A DNA stretch of 22,969 nucleotides, from the NCBI GenBank assembly GCA_905479515.1, contig CAJQMX010000074.1:1-22969 (forward strand), in the 5' to 3' direction. Shown one piece after another: positions 1 to 8,337 of the stretch; the first letter of the stretch is position 1, and the number at the start of each line of letters is the position of its first letter. Made by a program: the position numbers and the translations under genes. The DNA comes from an uncultured Parasphingopyxis sp. (GTDB lineage Bacteria > Pseudomonadota > Alphaproteobacteria > Sphingomonadales > Sphingomonadaceae). The notes below the pieces were generated by a model, which searched no databases, had not been told where the DNA came from, and saw nothing but the letters and a program-made list of their open reading frames with translations.

Positions 1-264
1 CTTCACCAGCAGTTCGAGCGCGCGGAAGCGGCGGCCACCGGCGGGGACCTCGAACATGCCGGTCTCGTTGCCATCCTCGTCGGTCACCGCCCGGACGGCC
101 AGGCTCTGCAAGAGCGTACGCCGGGCGATGTCCTCGGCGAGTTCCTCGATCGCGACGCCGGCCTTGACGCGCCGGACGTTCGCTTGGCTGAGAATGAGTT
201 TGTTGAAGGGAATATCGCGCGACACACTTAGCGCGATCTTGGACTTGGACTTGACGTTGGTCAT
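1..264 (-). CDS. ParB/RepB/Spo0J-family partition-like protein, N-terminal part (runs off the window)
   Basis: The first 88 codons are present and the gene continues past the left edge. The product begins MTNVKSKSKIALSV and reaches the ParB N-terminal (ParB/sulfiredoxin-like) domain. Visible are the box with SQANVRR, then a helix with IEELAEDIA, and the box-II-like GGRRFRALELL near residues 76-86, which corresponds to the CTP-binding GERRxRA motif of ParB proteins. Proteins of this type bind centromere-like sites or act as plasmid/ICE regulators; which applies here is unknown because the HTH and C-terminal parts are missing. The ATG at 264 is preceded by a GGAGAA Shine-Dalgarno. Its leader is strikingly similar to the leader of the neighbouring ardC-like gene. 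Confidence 0.85.
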   Translation of the reverse strand, partial: MTNVKSKSKIALSVSRDIPFNKLILSQANVRRVKAGVAIEELAEDIARRTLLQSLAVRAVTDEDGNETGMFEVPAGGRRFRALELLVK

Positions 265-269
265 CGGTT

Positions 270-320
270 TTCTCCGCGACGGGCGGCCGGGAGACTCTCT
301 CTCGACCTCCAACCCGTCAC
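270..320 (-). promoter_or_regulatory. Structured 5' leader of the parB-like gene (copy 1 of a repeated leader)
   Basis: On the minus strand GTGACGGG (320-313) can pair with CCCGTCGC (283-276), giving an 8-bp stem with one G-T wobble. Its 3' arm touches the GGAGAA Shine-Dalgarno (275-270). The same arrangement, including the outer sequence GTGACGGGTTG and the inner GCCCGTCGCGGAGAA, occurs before the ardC-like gene at 1374-1422. This suggests common translational or post-transcriptional control; the function is inferred. Confidence 0.55.
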
Positions 321-387
321 TAAAACCCCTCCCTCCTCTCCCTCTCAGTGAAGCCTGCCGCAGAACCGGAAGGGCGTGTTTCGGGCG

Positions 388-1368
388 CTACGATTCCGCG
401 GGTACGAGACCCTCCACGTTCCGATCTGGATCGGACGCCGCCCCATGCACCGACTTGCGTTCCGGGAGAAACCCGAGCAGATAATCGGCTGCCTTGCTGG
501 CTTTGGAAGCGGCGCGGACGATGGCGCGATTGTCCTCGCGCAAGACGTCTAGCCAAGAGCCGATATAGTCGGCGTGCCGCACGGTCGGCACGATGCCGAG
601 CGAGGCGCAGCAGAAGGCGGCGTTCATCTCGGCGATTAGTTCCTCGAAGGCGTATGTCTTCGATCCGAACGAGCCTGACATGTCGCGGTCGAGCCGGGAT
701 GGATGCCCTGAGGCGTGGCCAAGCTCATGTAGCGCCGTGCGGTGCCAGTTGATCGGTTCGAAATAGGCTTGAGGTGGTGGTACCTGCACATAGTCATGAA
801 CTGGCGCGTAGAAGGCGCGGTTGCCGCCGATGCGGAAATCGACGCCGGTGGCTTCGATGAGGGCTTCCACCTTGGGTTCGATCAGACCGGGCGGGGTAGG
901 CGGCGCGGCAACGGCGACCTCTTCGGGTAGGTTCTCGCATTGCGCGGCATTGAAGACCGTGAACCGCTTTAGGAACGGGATCGCCTGCGGATCGTCGCCG
1001 ATCTCGCGGGCGCGTTTCTTCTCGTCGTAGGGCACGAAACGGTCGGCATAGACGACGGTGGTGCCGCGTTCGCCCTTGCGGACATTGCCGCCGAGCGACA
1101 GAGCTTGGCGGAAAGTCAGCCAGCTCTGGCCGGAAAAGCCATGTTCGATGACCGCACCCCAAAGGATGAGAATGTTGATGCCGGAATAGCCGCGACCGGT
1201 CGCGGCATTGTTCGGCATGGCGAGCGGCGCCTTGGCCGCCGCCGTCCCCCAGGGCTGGACCCATGGCACGCGCCCGGCCTCCAACTCGCCGATGATCTTG
1301 GTTGTAATTTCGTCATAAAGGTTGGTCCGGTCGCGCTTGGCGCCGGCATTGCGCTTGTATCTGGACAT
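388..1368 (-). CDS. ardC: ArdC-like antirestriction protein (ssDNA-binding N-terminus plus zincin metallopeptidase)
   Basis: The 326-aa product has the two-part layout of the ArdC family. The N-terminal domain (about residues 14-145) contains LYDEITTKIIGELE, then a W-x-Q-P-W stretch, GRGYSGIN and NVRKGERGTTVVYA. The C-terminal zincin-like domain has HELGH at 214-218, followed by GHPSRLDR and a downstream EELIAEM helix that probably supplies the third metal ligand. In conjugative plasmids ArdC protects incoming single-stranded DNA and inhibits restriction. Its presence beside parB marks the mobile-element backbone. The ATG at 1368 has a GGAGAA Shine-Dalgarno and lies 1.1 kb behind the parB-like start in the same orientation; separate leaders suggest separate transcription. 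The stop is TAG. Family assignment is strong; activity is inferred from the family. Confidence 0.9.
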   Translation of the reverse strand: MSRYKRNAGAKRDRTNLYDEITTKIIGELEAGRVPWVQPWGTAAAKAPLAMPNNAATGRGYSGINILILWGAVIEHGFSGQSWLTFRQALSLGGNVRKGERGTTVVYADRFVPYDEKKRAREIGDDPQAIPFLKRFTVFNAAQCENLPEEVAVAAPPTPPGLIEPKVEALIEATGVDFRIGGNRAFYAPVHDYVQVPPPQAYFEPINWHRTALHELGHASGHPSRLDRDMSGSFGSKTYAFEELIAEMNAAFCCASLGIVPTVRHADYIGSWLDVLREDNRAIVRAASKASKAADYLLGFLPERKSVHGAASDPDRNVEGLVPAES

Positions 1369-1373
1369 CGCGG

Positions 1374-1422
1374 TTCTCCGCGACGGGCACCGGAAGCTTT
1401 CTCCCGGCTCTCAACCCGTCAC
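1374..1422 (-). promoter_or_regulatory. Structured 5' leader of the ardC-like gene (copy 2 of the repeated leader)
   Basis: GTGACGGG (1422-1415) pairs with CCCGTCGC (1387-1380) on the minus strand, and GGAGAA (1379-1374) follows directly as Shine-Dalgarno. A smaller inner stem with CCGG arms lies inside the loop. The sequence closely matches the leader of the parB-like gene. Confidence 0.55.
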
Positions 1423-1460
1423 GAAAAACCCGTCCGCACTCTTACTCTCAAAAGGGGCGT

Positions 1461-1532
1461 TGCGGGGGAAACTCCCCCGCAGATGGGGTCGAACGAGACT
1501 ACAGGCTCGACCGCAGGGGAAGGCCTTCCCCT
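1461..1532. repeat. Cluster of three inverted repeats
   Basis: Three potential hairpins follow one another. TGCGGGGG (1461-1468) and CCCCCGCA (1474-1481) are perfect 8-bp arms around AAACT. GGTCGA (1487-1492) pairs with TCGACC (1507-1512). AGGGGAAGG/CCTTCCCCT (1515-1532) is an 18-bp perfect palindrome. They lie immediately upstream of the ardC leader. They could be a terminator or attenuator of an element backbone transcript or protein-binding sites. No T-tract follows on either strand. Confidence 0.6.
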
Positions 1533-1643
1533 CATGGATTTCGGAAGTTCCAGTCCCGATCATCAGGACGCTCCCTTCCAATTATCATGCTTATGCAGAG
1601 CCGATTGTTCGGTCGGTTAGCACCGTCACTTTGTCTCTGGTTG

Positions 1644-1670
1644 ATTTTGTCGCCCCACAGGCGACAAAAT
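1644..1670. repeat. Inverted repeat with 11-bp arms
   Basis: ATTTTGTCGCC (1644-1654) is exactly complementary to GGCGACAAAAT (1660-1670), with a CCACA centre. With T-rich and A-rich outer parts it could act as a bidirectional terminator or as an operator; the sequence alone does not decide. Confidence 0.6.
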
Positions 1671-1998
1671 TCATTCTCACCAAAGTGGATAGGCACCGAT
1701 CTTTGAAACTATGTCATGAAGTCGCGATGACGATGCAAGAGAAACCAAGCTGAAGTGAGTTCTCGACCAATTGCTGCAGCATCGGCATAACATCGAGTAA
1801 AGCCTCAATGACCGCTGCAGTTGCAGTCGCTGTTTGACGACATCGACGAAGAACGGGGCAGCGATCTGCTCCTCGTCCGCGCCTGCCTCGCACATAGCCT
1901 GGAAGTGGGGTCGTATGAAGTCTCGAAGATAGTTGCGCTCACACGTTTTTTCGACTAACAGTCATATTTGACGGCTAATGAGGAAAAGAGCGTCAGAT

Positions 1999-2385
1999 AT
2001 GGCAGTTAAGGTAAGCTCATTGAACGCACGGAGGGCACTTGAGACTCTCGGCGCGAACATCAAGACGGCGCGCTTGAAGCGGCGCATCTCCGTAAAGGGG
2101 TTCGCCGAGCGGGTCGGTGTGTCCGAAAGCACCATCACGCGCCTAGAGAAAGGCGACGACGGTGTCAGCATCGGCACGCTGGCGATGGCCTGCCTCGTCC
2201 TCGGCGAGATCGAGCGCATTTTCGACTTTCTTGATGCCGGGTCCGACGATACCGGGCTGCTTCTCGATCGGGAAGCGCTCCCCAAGCGGATCGACAAAAA
2301 ACGAAAGCCCGCATCGCCGCCATCCCGCAAAGGCCAATCAGCCCCCTTGTCCGATGCGGATGATGAAGAAGGGGTCGGTTTCTGA
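1999..2385 (+). CDS. hipB: HipB-like antitoxin, XRE-family HTH regulator
   Basis: The 128-aa product has a lambda-repressor-type HTH at about residues 14-70, with LGANIKTARLKRRIS, GFAERVGVSESTITRLEKG and the LAMACLVLGEIERIFDFL helix. A charged linker and tail follow (KKRKPASPPSRKG). HipB proteins bind operators in their own promoter and hold the kinase HipA inactive. I chose the ATG at 1999 because AGGAAAAGAG lies just upstream; an in-frame ATG at 1978 would add seven residues but has no Shine-Dalgarno. Its TGA shares one base with the ATG of the downstream toxin gene (TGATG at 2383-2387), which points to translational coupling. Confidence 0.85.
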   Translation: MAVKVSSLNARRALETLGANIKTARLKRRISVKGFAERVGVSESTITRLEKGDDGVSIGTLAMACLVLGEIERIFDFLDAGSDDTGLLLDREALPKRIDKKRKPASPPSRKGQSAPLSDADDEEGVGF

Positions 2386-3620
2386 TGCCGGAAGCGATCG
2401 TCGCCCTTGGAGAAGGCAAGCGTATCGTCGGCCGTCTGCGCTTTGAGAGTGACGGTCGGCGTCAGCATTCGCAGTTTGAGTACGCCGACGAATGGCTGGC
2501 AGCATCCGACCATTTCGCGCTGTCGCCCGGATTGCCCTTGCGCGAGGGCAGCCATTTCAGTACCGGCAAGGAAGACAAGCGTTCGGCACTGTCCGGATGC
2601 TTTGCCGACGCCGCACCGGATGCCTGGGGGCGGGCCTTGATGACCAAGGCGCTTGGCGGCGGTCTCAGCGAGTTCGACTATCTCGTGCTGTCCGATGACC
2701 GCACACGGCAGGGCGCGTTACGGTTTCTTGGCGAAGACATGGAGTCGCTGTCCGACCTGACGCCGCCGATCCCGCGTCTGGTCGAACTTGAACGGTTGCG
2801 CGGGCTTGCCCAGCGGTTCGAGCGCGATCCCAATGGCGCGGAGGAGGAGGCCCGTGACTTGGCCGGTATTGCTGGCTCGCTTGGCGGCGCCCGCCCAAAG
2901 GCTAATGTCGAGGGCGATGGTCACCTCTGGATCGCCAAGTTCACGTCGGCGCAGGACACCAAGCCGGTCGAACGCGCAGAGGTCGCCACCTTGAAACTCG
3001 CGGCCATGTGCGGGCTGCGCGTAGCCGAAGCGAAGCTGGAATTGCGGGACAGCGACAGTCCGATTGCGCTCATCCGGCGATTCGACCGCCGCGGCGAGAC
3101 GCGCATCCCCTATATTTCAGCCAGAACCGCACTGGACTGGCAGGGTGACGAAGGCGGCTTCTACACGGATATCGCCGATGTGATCCGGCAGATTTCCAGC
3201 AAGCCCGTGGATGACCTGCATGAGCTCTGGCGGCGGATCGTTTTCACGATCCTCGTGTCGAACAAGGACGATCATCTGAAGAACCATGGCTTCATCTATG
3301 CGGGTGGGGATCGATGGCGGCTCTCTCCGGCCTTCGACATCAACCCTTCGCCTTCACGGCACAGGGTACTGGAGACCGGTATCGTCCAAGGCGGATCGTT
3401 CAACGCCTCCCTTGATATCGCGCTGGACGCCTGTGAGTTTTTCGATCTGGCGCTAGCCGACGCCAAGCAGCAGGCATTTGTGATGGCCACAACGATCGCA
3501 AACAAATGGAAACAGGCGCTTCGCGACGAAGGAGCATCACCTGGAGAAGTGCGGACATATGATAATGCATTCGAACACGCAGAAAGCGAGAAGGCTCTGA
3601 AGTTGACTGACTATACGTAA
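2385..3620 (+). CDS. hipA: HipA-like serine/threonine kinase toxin
   Basis: The 411-aa product matches the HipA family in length and motifs. It has the N-terminal HipA subdomain with the SALSGCFADAAPDAWGR region, a glycine-rich segment GGARPK near 167-172, the catalytic SNKDDHLKNHGF (about 292-303, with the SNxDxHxKN signature) and the metal-binding SPAFDINP (D318). HipA kinases phosphorylate aminoacyl-tRNA synthetases such as GltX and halt translation, and the partner HTH antitoxin neutralises them. All key kinase residues are present, so the toxin looks active. The gene starts by overlapping the hipB stop by one base. On this element the pair may act in maintenance or in phage-triggered growth arrest; this is inference. 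Confidence 0.9.
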   Translation: MPEAIVALGEGKRIVGRLRFESDGRRQHSQFEYADEWLAASDHFALSPGLPLREGSHFSTGKEDKRSALSGCFADAAPDAWGRALMTKALGGGLSEFDYLVLSDDRTRQGALRFLGEDMESLSDLTPPIPRLVELERLRGLAQRFERDPNGAEEEARDLAGIAGSLGGARPKANVEGDGHLWIAKFTSAQDTKPVERAEVATLKLAAMCGLRVAEAKLELRDSDSPIALIRRFDRRGETRIPYISARTALDWQGDEGGFYTDIADVIRQISSKPVDDLHELWRRIVFTILVSNKDDHLKNHGFIYAGGDRWRLSPAFDINPSPSRHRVLETGIVQGGSFNASLDIALDACEFFDLALADAKQQAFVMATTIANKWKQALRDEGASPGEVRTYDNAFEHAESEKALKLTDYT

Positions 3621-3692
3621 GATCTGAGTAGTCGAGCTTGGGGTAAGGGTCGCTTTGTAGCTATCGTTCAGATGAGTAAAAGGAACAAAAAA

Positions 3693-5900
3693 ATGCACAT
3701 CGATACTTTGCGAATTCGGAACTTTCGACGTCTTAAAGATGTGCAAATTAACTTGGCGTCTGATCTCTCTATTTTCGTTGGAGCAAACAATAGCGGAAAG
3801 ACCTCGGCTTCGGCCGCTCTCCAACTTTTTATGGCTGCCTCTCGTGAACGGTTCTCGGTACATGACTTCAACGCTGAATCATGGGCAGAGATGAACGCCT
3901 TCGGAGAGGGTGTGGGCGGTGCAAATCTCCCTACCATATCGCTCGACCTTTGGTTTCATGTTCAAGCTTACGATCTTCATCGCGTTGTCAATCTGTTGCC
4001 AAGTCTCGCCTGGGAAGGAAACCTTGTCGGCATCCGCGTCGAGTTCGCGCCAATTGATGCGGCCTCACTTCTTGCCAATTTCAACGAGGCCCGAGAAAGA
4101 GCGCGCGCCAACATTCGCCCGGGTGCGAACGGCGAGGCCGACTATCATCCAGAACCGAGAACGCTACATGACTATTTGGCGGCCAATCTGAAACTGGAAT
4201 ATGAGCTGAGATACTATGTCTTGGATCATGCGCAATTTGATGCTGAATTCAATGAAGCCGCCGGTTACACGCCGCTCCTGTTGACTCCTGACAAGGGGCG
4301 AAGCGGGAAGGACATTTTGAGTTCGCTACTGCGTGTCGATTTTTTGCATGCACAACGCCATCTTGCAGATGCCGCGGCAGGCAGTCGCGTGGAAGAACTC
4401 TCGCGATGCTTGAGCCGGTTTTACGACAGAAATCTGGAGAAGCGCGGCGACGACTTTGATGCGATTCGTGCACTGGCGGATTCTGAGGCGATGCTCAATG
4501 ACCATCTTCAACGCGTGTTCGAACCAACATTGAGCCGACTCAGTACCCTTGGATATCCTGGACTTTCCAACCCACGGCTGTTGATTAAGTCGGCGCTTAA
4601 CCCAGCGACGATTATGAGCAGTCACGATGGTGCGCGCGTTCACTACGCACTCGGCGATCCCGAAGAAGGCATTGATCCTCCGACACTTCCAGACCGCTAC
4701 AACGGGCTGGGTTTCAAGAATCTTATCTACATGGTGGTCGAACTCCTCGATCTTCATGCACAATGGATGGACATCGAAGAAAATAGGCCTCCGCTTCATC
4801 TCGTTTTCGTGGAAGAACCGGAAGCGCATCTTCATGCGCAACTTCAGCAGGTGTTTATCCGTAAGGTCTTCGATATTCTTGCCGTGGAAGGCGAGGAGCG
4901 CGAAAACCATTCAAGCCAGCTCGTAGTCACCACACATTCGCCGCACATCCTTTATGAGCGCGGATTTCGACCGATCCGTTATTTTCGGCGAAGCACAACG
5001 GCGGCGGGTCAATCTTCAGATGTACTCAATTTGTCAGCGTTTTATGATCAGACAGCCAATCCAACTCGAGACTTTCTAGAGAGATATCTAAAGCTTACGC
5101 ACTGTGATTTGTTCTTCGCAGATGCCGCAGTGTTGGTGGAAGGCAATGTCGAGCGGCTGTTGTTGCCACAGATGATCGAAATGGCTGAGCCCCGTCTCCA
5201 GTCCGCTTATCTGAGCATACTAGAAATTGGCGGAGCCTTCGGTCATCGGTTTCGCACGTTGATCGAGTTTCTGGGAATAACCGCGCTCATCGTCACGGAT
5301 ATCGACAGTGTAAGAGCTGGCATCGATGATGCGGCGGTTGAAGAGGAAGGGCCGCATGATGATCAGGAAGAAGGTGGTCCGGGAAGCACCTGTATGGTGC
5401 ATGTTGCGGATGCTGTAACGTCCAACCAGACACTTATCCAATGGTTGCCCGCGCGCACAACAATTGCAGAATTATTGGGTGCCACAGACGATCAAAGGAC
5501 TCAGACTAGTGCGGAGAACGATAATGCTTTGGTACGCATAACGTATCAGACCGTTGTTGACGTGAACTGGTCCGCCGAACACCAGTTGATGGCGGGTCGC
5601 ACACTTGAAGAGGCGTTCGCGCTTGAAAATTTGGTTTGGTGTCAGGATGTAGCGCGCGCCGACCTCAAGTTGCGCATACGTGGGGGTGACGGTCTAACGA
5701 TCGACCAACTCGCTGAGCGCTTGCACAAGCGGATCAAGGGATCCGGCTTCAACAAGACTGACTTCGCGCTGGCGCTGCTCGCGCAGGACCCTCAAACGTG
5801 GATTGTGCCACGTTATATAGCCGAAGGGCTTCATTGGCTTGCGGACGAAATCACGCCAACTTTGCCGCAAGTTGAGGGCGAAGAAGGAGTGGCTGCATGA
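3693..5900 (+). CDS. gajA: GajA-like OLD-family ATPase-nuclease (ABC ATPase plus TOPRIM)
   Basis: The 735-aa product opens with IDTLRIRNFRRLKD, typical of RecF/OLD ATPases, followed by the Walker A GANNSGKT (about 30-37). The Walker B region LVFVEEPEAHLHAQLQQ lies near 370-385 and is followed by the TTHSPHIL switch. A TOPRIM nuclease domain follows: VLVEGNVE near 480-487 supplies the acidic residue, and VTDID near 533-537 supplies the DxD. With the UvrD-like helicase gene overlapping by ATGA, this is the arrangement of Gabija, in which GajA cuts DNA once nucleotide levels fall. The protein is longer than the usual GajA (about 580 aa). ATG 3693 has AGGAA at good spacing; ATG 3672 is an alternative without a Shine-Dalgarno. 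It could also be called a generic class 2 OLD nuclease. Confidence 0.85.
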   Translation: MHIDTLRIRNFRRLKDVQINLASDLSIFVGANNSGKTSASAALQLFMAASRERFSVHDFNAESWAEMNAFGEGVGGANLPTISLDLWFHVQAYDLHRVVNLLPSLAWEGNLVGIRVEFAPIDAASLLANFNEARERARANIRPGANGEADYHPEPRTLHDYLAANLKLEYELRYYVLDHAQFDAEFNEAAGYTPLLLTPDKGRSGKDILSSLLRVDFLHAQRHLADAAAGSRVEELSRCLSRFYDRNLEKRGDDFDAIRALADSEAMLNDHLQRVFEPTLSRLSTLGYPGLSNPRLLIKSALNPATIMSSHDGARVHYALGDPEEGIDPPTLPDRYNGLGFKNLIYMVVELLDLHAQWMDIEENRPPLHLVFVEEPEAHLHAQLQQVFIRKVFDILAVEGEERENHSSQLVVTTHSPHILYERGFRPIRYFRRSTTAAGQSSDVLNLSAFYDQTANPTRDFLERYLKLTHCDLFFADAAVLVEGNVERLLLPQMIEMAEPRLQSAYLSILEIGGAFGHRFRTLIEFLGITALIVTDIDSVRAGIDDAAVEEEGPHDDQEEGGPGSTCMVHVADAVTSNQTLIQWLPARTTIAELLGATDDQRTQTSAENDNALVRITYQTVVDVNWSAEHQLMAGRTLEEAFALENLVWCQDVARADLKLRIRGGDGLTIDQLAERLHKRIKGSGFNKTDFALALLAQDPQTWIVPRYIAEGLHWLADEITPTLPQVEGEEGVAA

Positions 5901-7825
5901 CCAATCGTATCGGGCAGCCGGATACGGATGCCGACCGGGAGCTGCGCGAATGCCTCGATCAGCAACCGTTGACGAACTTCGTGATGGTGGCAGGAGCGGG
6001 TTCTGGGAAGACGACGTCTCTCGTGAAGGCGCTTGCTCACCTTTCTACGACCCGCGCAGCCGAATTGCGAAGACGAGGCCAACAGATCGCTTGCATAACT
6101 TATACGGATATTGCGGTTGGTGAAATATGGGGTGACGTGGGCAATGACAGCCTGTTCCACGTCTCGACAATTCACAGCTTTCTCTGGACGATTGTAAGTC
6201 CGTTTCAGCAAGATCTGAAGCTTTGGGTGGAAGGGCGTATTGAAGAAAAGATTGCCAAGGCACAGGAGCGCTTGGACAATCCGAGGACGCGCGCCAACAC
6301 TCGCGAAAACTTGGCTCGGGATATGGAACGCTATCAACGTCAGAGTCAGGCGCTCGCGGACGTAAGCCGGTTTAAGTACGGCACCGGCAGCGATTATGCC
6401 AATGGCGTATTGGGTCATGACGATATCCTGAAGATTGGCCCGGCATTGATCGAGGAACGGCCTCTACTGCGAACACTCATTGCCAATCGGTTTCCGTTCA
6501 TTTTCGTTGACGAGAGCCAGGATACTAATCCGATCTTCGTCGCTGCCCTAAGGCAGGTAGCTGAAACTGTGGGTGCGCGCTTTTGCTTGGGTTTCTTCGG
6601 AGATCCTATGCAGAAAATCTATACAACTGGTGCTGGACCAATTGAGTTGGCTTGTGGCTGGAACGAGATAACAAAGCCAGAAAATTTCCGGTGTCCTACA
6701 AGTGTCCTTACTTTGATTAACAAAATTCGTGCTGAAGACGATGGACTTCAGCAAACTCGCGGCCGAATGATTGAACGAAATGGGAATCTTGAAGCGGTCG
6801 CAGGCTCAGCTCGCCTGTTCATTCTTCCATCCGATGATCACAGAACCGAGCGTCTAGCGCAGGTGCGGCAATGGCTTGCGACGGCAAACGACGATCCGCT
6901 TTGGCAAAGTGACGATGTTGATGCCGATGTGCGGGTACTTGTACTTGTTCACCGCATGGCTGCAAAACGTCTCGGTTTCCCCAATCTTTACTCGGCACTC
7001 AATGATCAGGCACCAGCCAATCTGAAAGATGGGCTACTGGATGGTACCGCATGGGTTTTGAGGCCCTTCATGACGTTCATGCTCCCATTAGTCAGCGCTG
7101 CGGAAGAAAAAACGGATTTTGAGGTCATCTCCTTGTTGCGCAAGTACTGCCCGCTACTCGGCAAGGACCGTATTGCGGACCAGGACATCCCAGAGCTGGT
7201 CAATAGATTACGTCAAGACGTGCCGCGCTTAGTCGAAATGCTTCAGCCGGGAGGTGACGTCACCATCCGGCAGGTACTTGCATTCTTGAGTGAGCATAGT
7301 TTGTTAAACCTCGATGATCGGTTTGCTGCTTATCTCGAAGATGGGGAAGTTGGCATGGATGGCGAGGAAGCGAGCAAAGAAGAAGTATCGGTGAACGCAT
7401 TTCTCGATTGTGCAGCTTCAGAGCTCTGGGGCTATCGCCAATACATCGAAGATCAATCTCCGTTTGCCACGCAGCAGGGGATCAAGGGTGCGGAGTTCGA
7501 ACGTGTATTGGTAATCCTTGATGACGAAGAGGGTGACTACAACCTGTTTTCTTACGGAAAATATTTCGATATCACGCCACTTTCCGACACCGACAGCAAG
7601 CACCTACAAGATGGAACTGACTCTGTGTTGGGAAGAACGCGACGATTGTTTTATGTGTGTTGTTCACGTGCAGTGAACGATTTGGCAGTTGTGCTGTTCG
7701 TTCCCGATGTCGCTGCGGCCAAAGAGGCCATTGAGGCTAGAGAAATATTTCCAGCCGCTGAAATTTATGAACTTGCTGTATTGGCAGATCAAAGGGTCGC
7801 GGCTGAGATGAATGTCCGATGTTAA
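5897..7825 (+). CDS. gajB: GajB-like UvrD/PcrA-type superfamily 1 helicase
   Basis: The 642-aa product shows the SF1A helicase motifs in order. These are Walker A VAGAGSGKTT (31-40), motif Ia ACITYTDIAVGEI (about 65-77), motif II FVDESQDT (203-210), motif III LGFFGDPMQKIY (231-242), a motif-IV-like NFRCPTSVL, a motif-V-like QGIKGAEFERVLVI and motif VI RRLFYVCCSRA near the C-terminus. Its start overlaps the stop of the OLD nuclease gene by four bases (ATGA 5897-5900), so the two are co-translated. In Gabija the helicase-like GajB partners GajA and is stimulated by DNA termini. It is longer than the typical GajB (about 490 aa). Its stop overlaps the convergent GIY-YIG gene by four bases, leaving no intergenic space. 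Confidence 0.85.
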   Translation: MTNRIGQPDTDADRELRECLDQQPLTNFVMVAGAGSGKTTSLVKALAHLSTTRAAELRRRGQQIACITYTDIAVGEIWGDVGNDSLFHVSTIHSFLWTIVSPFQQDLKLWVEGRIEEKIAKAQERLDNPRTRANTRENLARDMERYQRQSQALADVSRFKYGTGSDYANGVLGHDDILKIGPALIEERPLLRTLIANRFPFIFVDESQDTNPIFVAALRQVAETVGARFCLGFFGDPMQKIYTTGAGPIELACGWNEITKPENFRCPTSVLTLINKIRAEDDGLQQTRGRMIERNGNLEAVAGSARLFILPSDDHRTERLAQVRQWLATANDDPLWQSDDVDADVRVLVLVHRMAAKRLGFPNLYSALNDQAPANLKDGLLDGTAWVLRPFMTFMLPLVSAAEEKTDFEVISLLRKYCPLLGKDRIADQDIPELVNRLRQDVPRLVEMLQPGGDVTIRQVLAFLSEHSLLNLDDRFAAYLEDGEVGMDGEEASKEEVSVNAFLDCAASELWGYRQYIEDQSPFATQQGIKGAEFERVLVILDDEEGDYNLFSYGKYFDITPLSDTDSKHLQDGTDSVLGRTRRLFYVCCSRAVNDLAVVLFVPDVAAAKEAIEAREIFPAAEIYELAVLADQRVAAEMNVRC

Positions 7826-8319
7826 CGGCAAGCACTTTGATGATGAGTCGCGGACCTGTTCTGCCTTGGCAGCGGCCTGGAAGTCTGAATGGGAAACAAA
7901 AAACAACCTTTCGCTGTCGGTGCAGCGTCCATGTCGGCGTTACTGAATTGGTCCATTTCTAGATCGGCCCATTCCCACAAACCGAGATACTCTGGAATGG
8001 CATCGCGATCATATCCGACAATTTGGAAGGCATCGGCGTTCTTTGCAACGAAGCCATCGCGGCCAGTACTTATGAGAATAGGCAGGATGTCGGCCGGTTT
8101 GATCGCAAACCACTCACCGCGCACATGGATCGCTTCGAAGTGTTGGTGTAGATGACGTTCGAGCCGAAAGGCGTCGGCAACTTCGATCCACCCAAGCAGT
8201 CGAAGATCGGAGAGGTTGCCTGTTTGTAGGTTACGCTTGCGCACAGAGATGTTCTTTGCGACCCCGATCTTGATTGGGGAGCATGCTTTTTCCTCTTGGC
8301 CAATGAAATATACGGGCAT
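7822..8319 (-). CDS. GIY-YIG (T5orf172/Mug113-type) nuclease-domain protein
   Basis: The 165-aa product begins MPVYFIGQ and carries the abbreviated GIY-YIG fold of the T5orf172/Mug113 group. Y4-F5-I6-G7 stands for GIY, K17-I18-G19 for the second strand, then come the R27/R29 region, the LERHLHQHF helix with Glu54, and GEWF at 69-71. This group is often found in phages and mobile elements. The C-terminal half (after about 85) is not recognised. The ATG at 8319 has a GGAG Shine-Dalgarno eight bases upstream. It lies 18 bp after the end of the Lit-like gene and is probably the last gene of the leftward operon. Nuclease activity is likely from the motifs but unproven. Confidence 0.75.
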   Translation of the reverse strand: MPVYFIGQEEKACSPIKIGVAKNISVRKRNLQTGNLSDLRLLGWIEVADAFRLERHLHQHFEAIHVRGEWFAIKPADILPILISTGRDGFVAKNADAFQIVGYDRDAIPEYLGLWEWADLEMDQFSNADMDAAPTAKGCFLFPIQTSRPLPRQNRSATHHQSACR

Positions 8320-8337
8320 CTCGCGCTCCCTACACCG

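Larger units (their letters stand above)
1423..1998. other. About 575 bp without a convincing gene; inverted repeats and the hipBA upstream region
   Basis: No reading frame here has a good start, Shine-Dalgarno and recognisable product. The section near 1451-1535 holds three consecutive inverted repeats upstream of the ardC leader. A strong 11-bp-arm inverted repeat lies at 1644-1670. The part near 1800-1965 could be the decayed tail of a minus-strand gene (a frame reading ...RNYLRDFIRPHFQ...), but I cannot name it. The rest probably contains the promoters of ardC (leftward) and hipBA (rightward). Confidence 0.5.

Noticed and set aside
1677..1895. Minus-strand frame of 72 codons in the gene-free segment
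   Set aside because: No Shine-Dalgarno, cysteine/serine-rich low-quality product and no family resemblance; at most the tail of a decayed gene whose open frame extends upstream to about 1960.
4326..4910. 194-codon minus frame inside the OLD nuclease gene
   Set aside because: It is antisense to the strong motifs of the OLD ATPase and its product has no recognisable domain.
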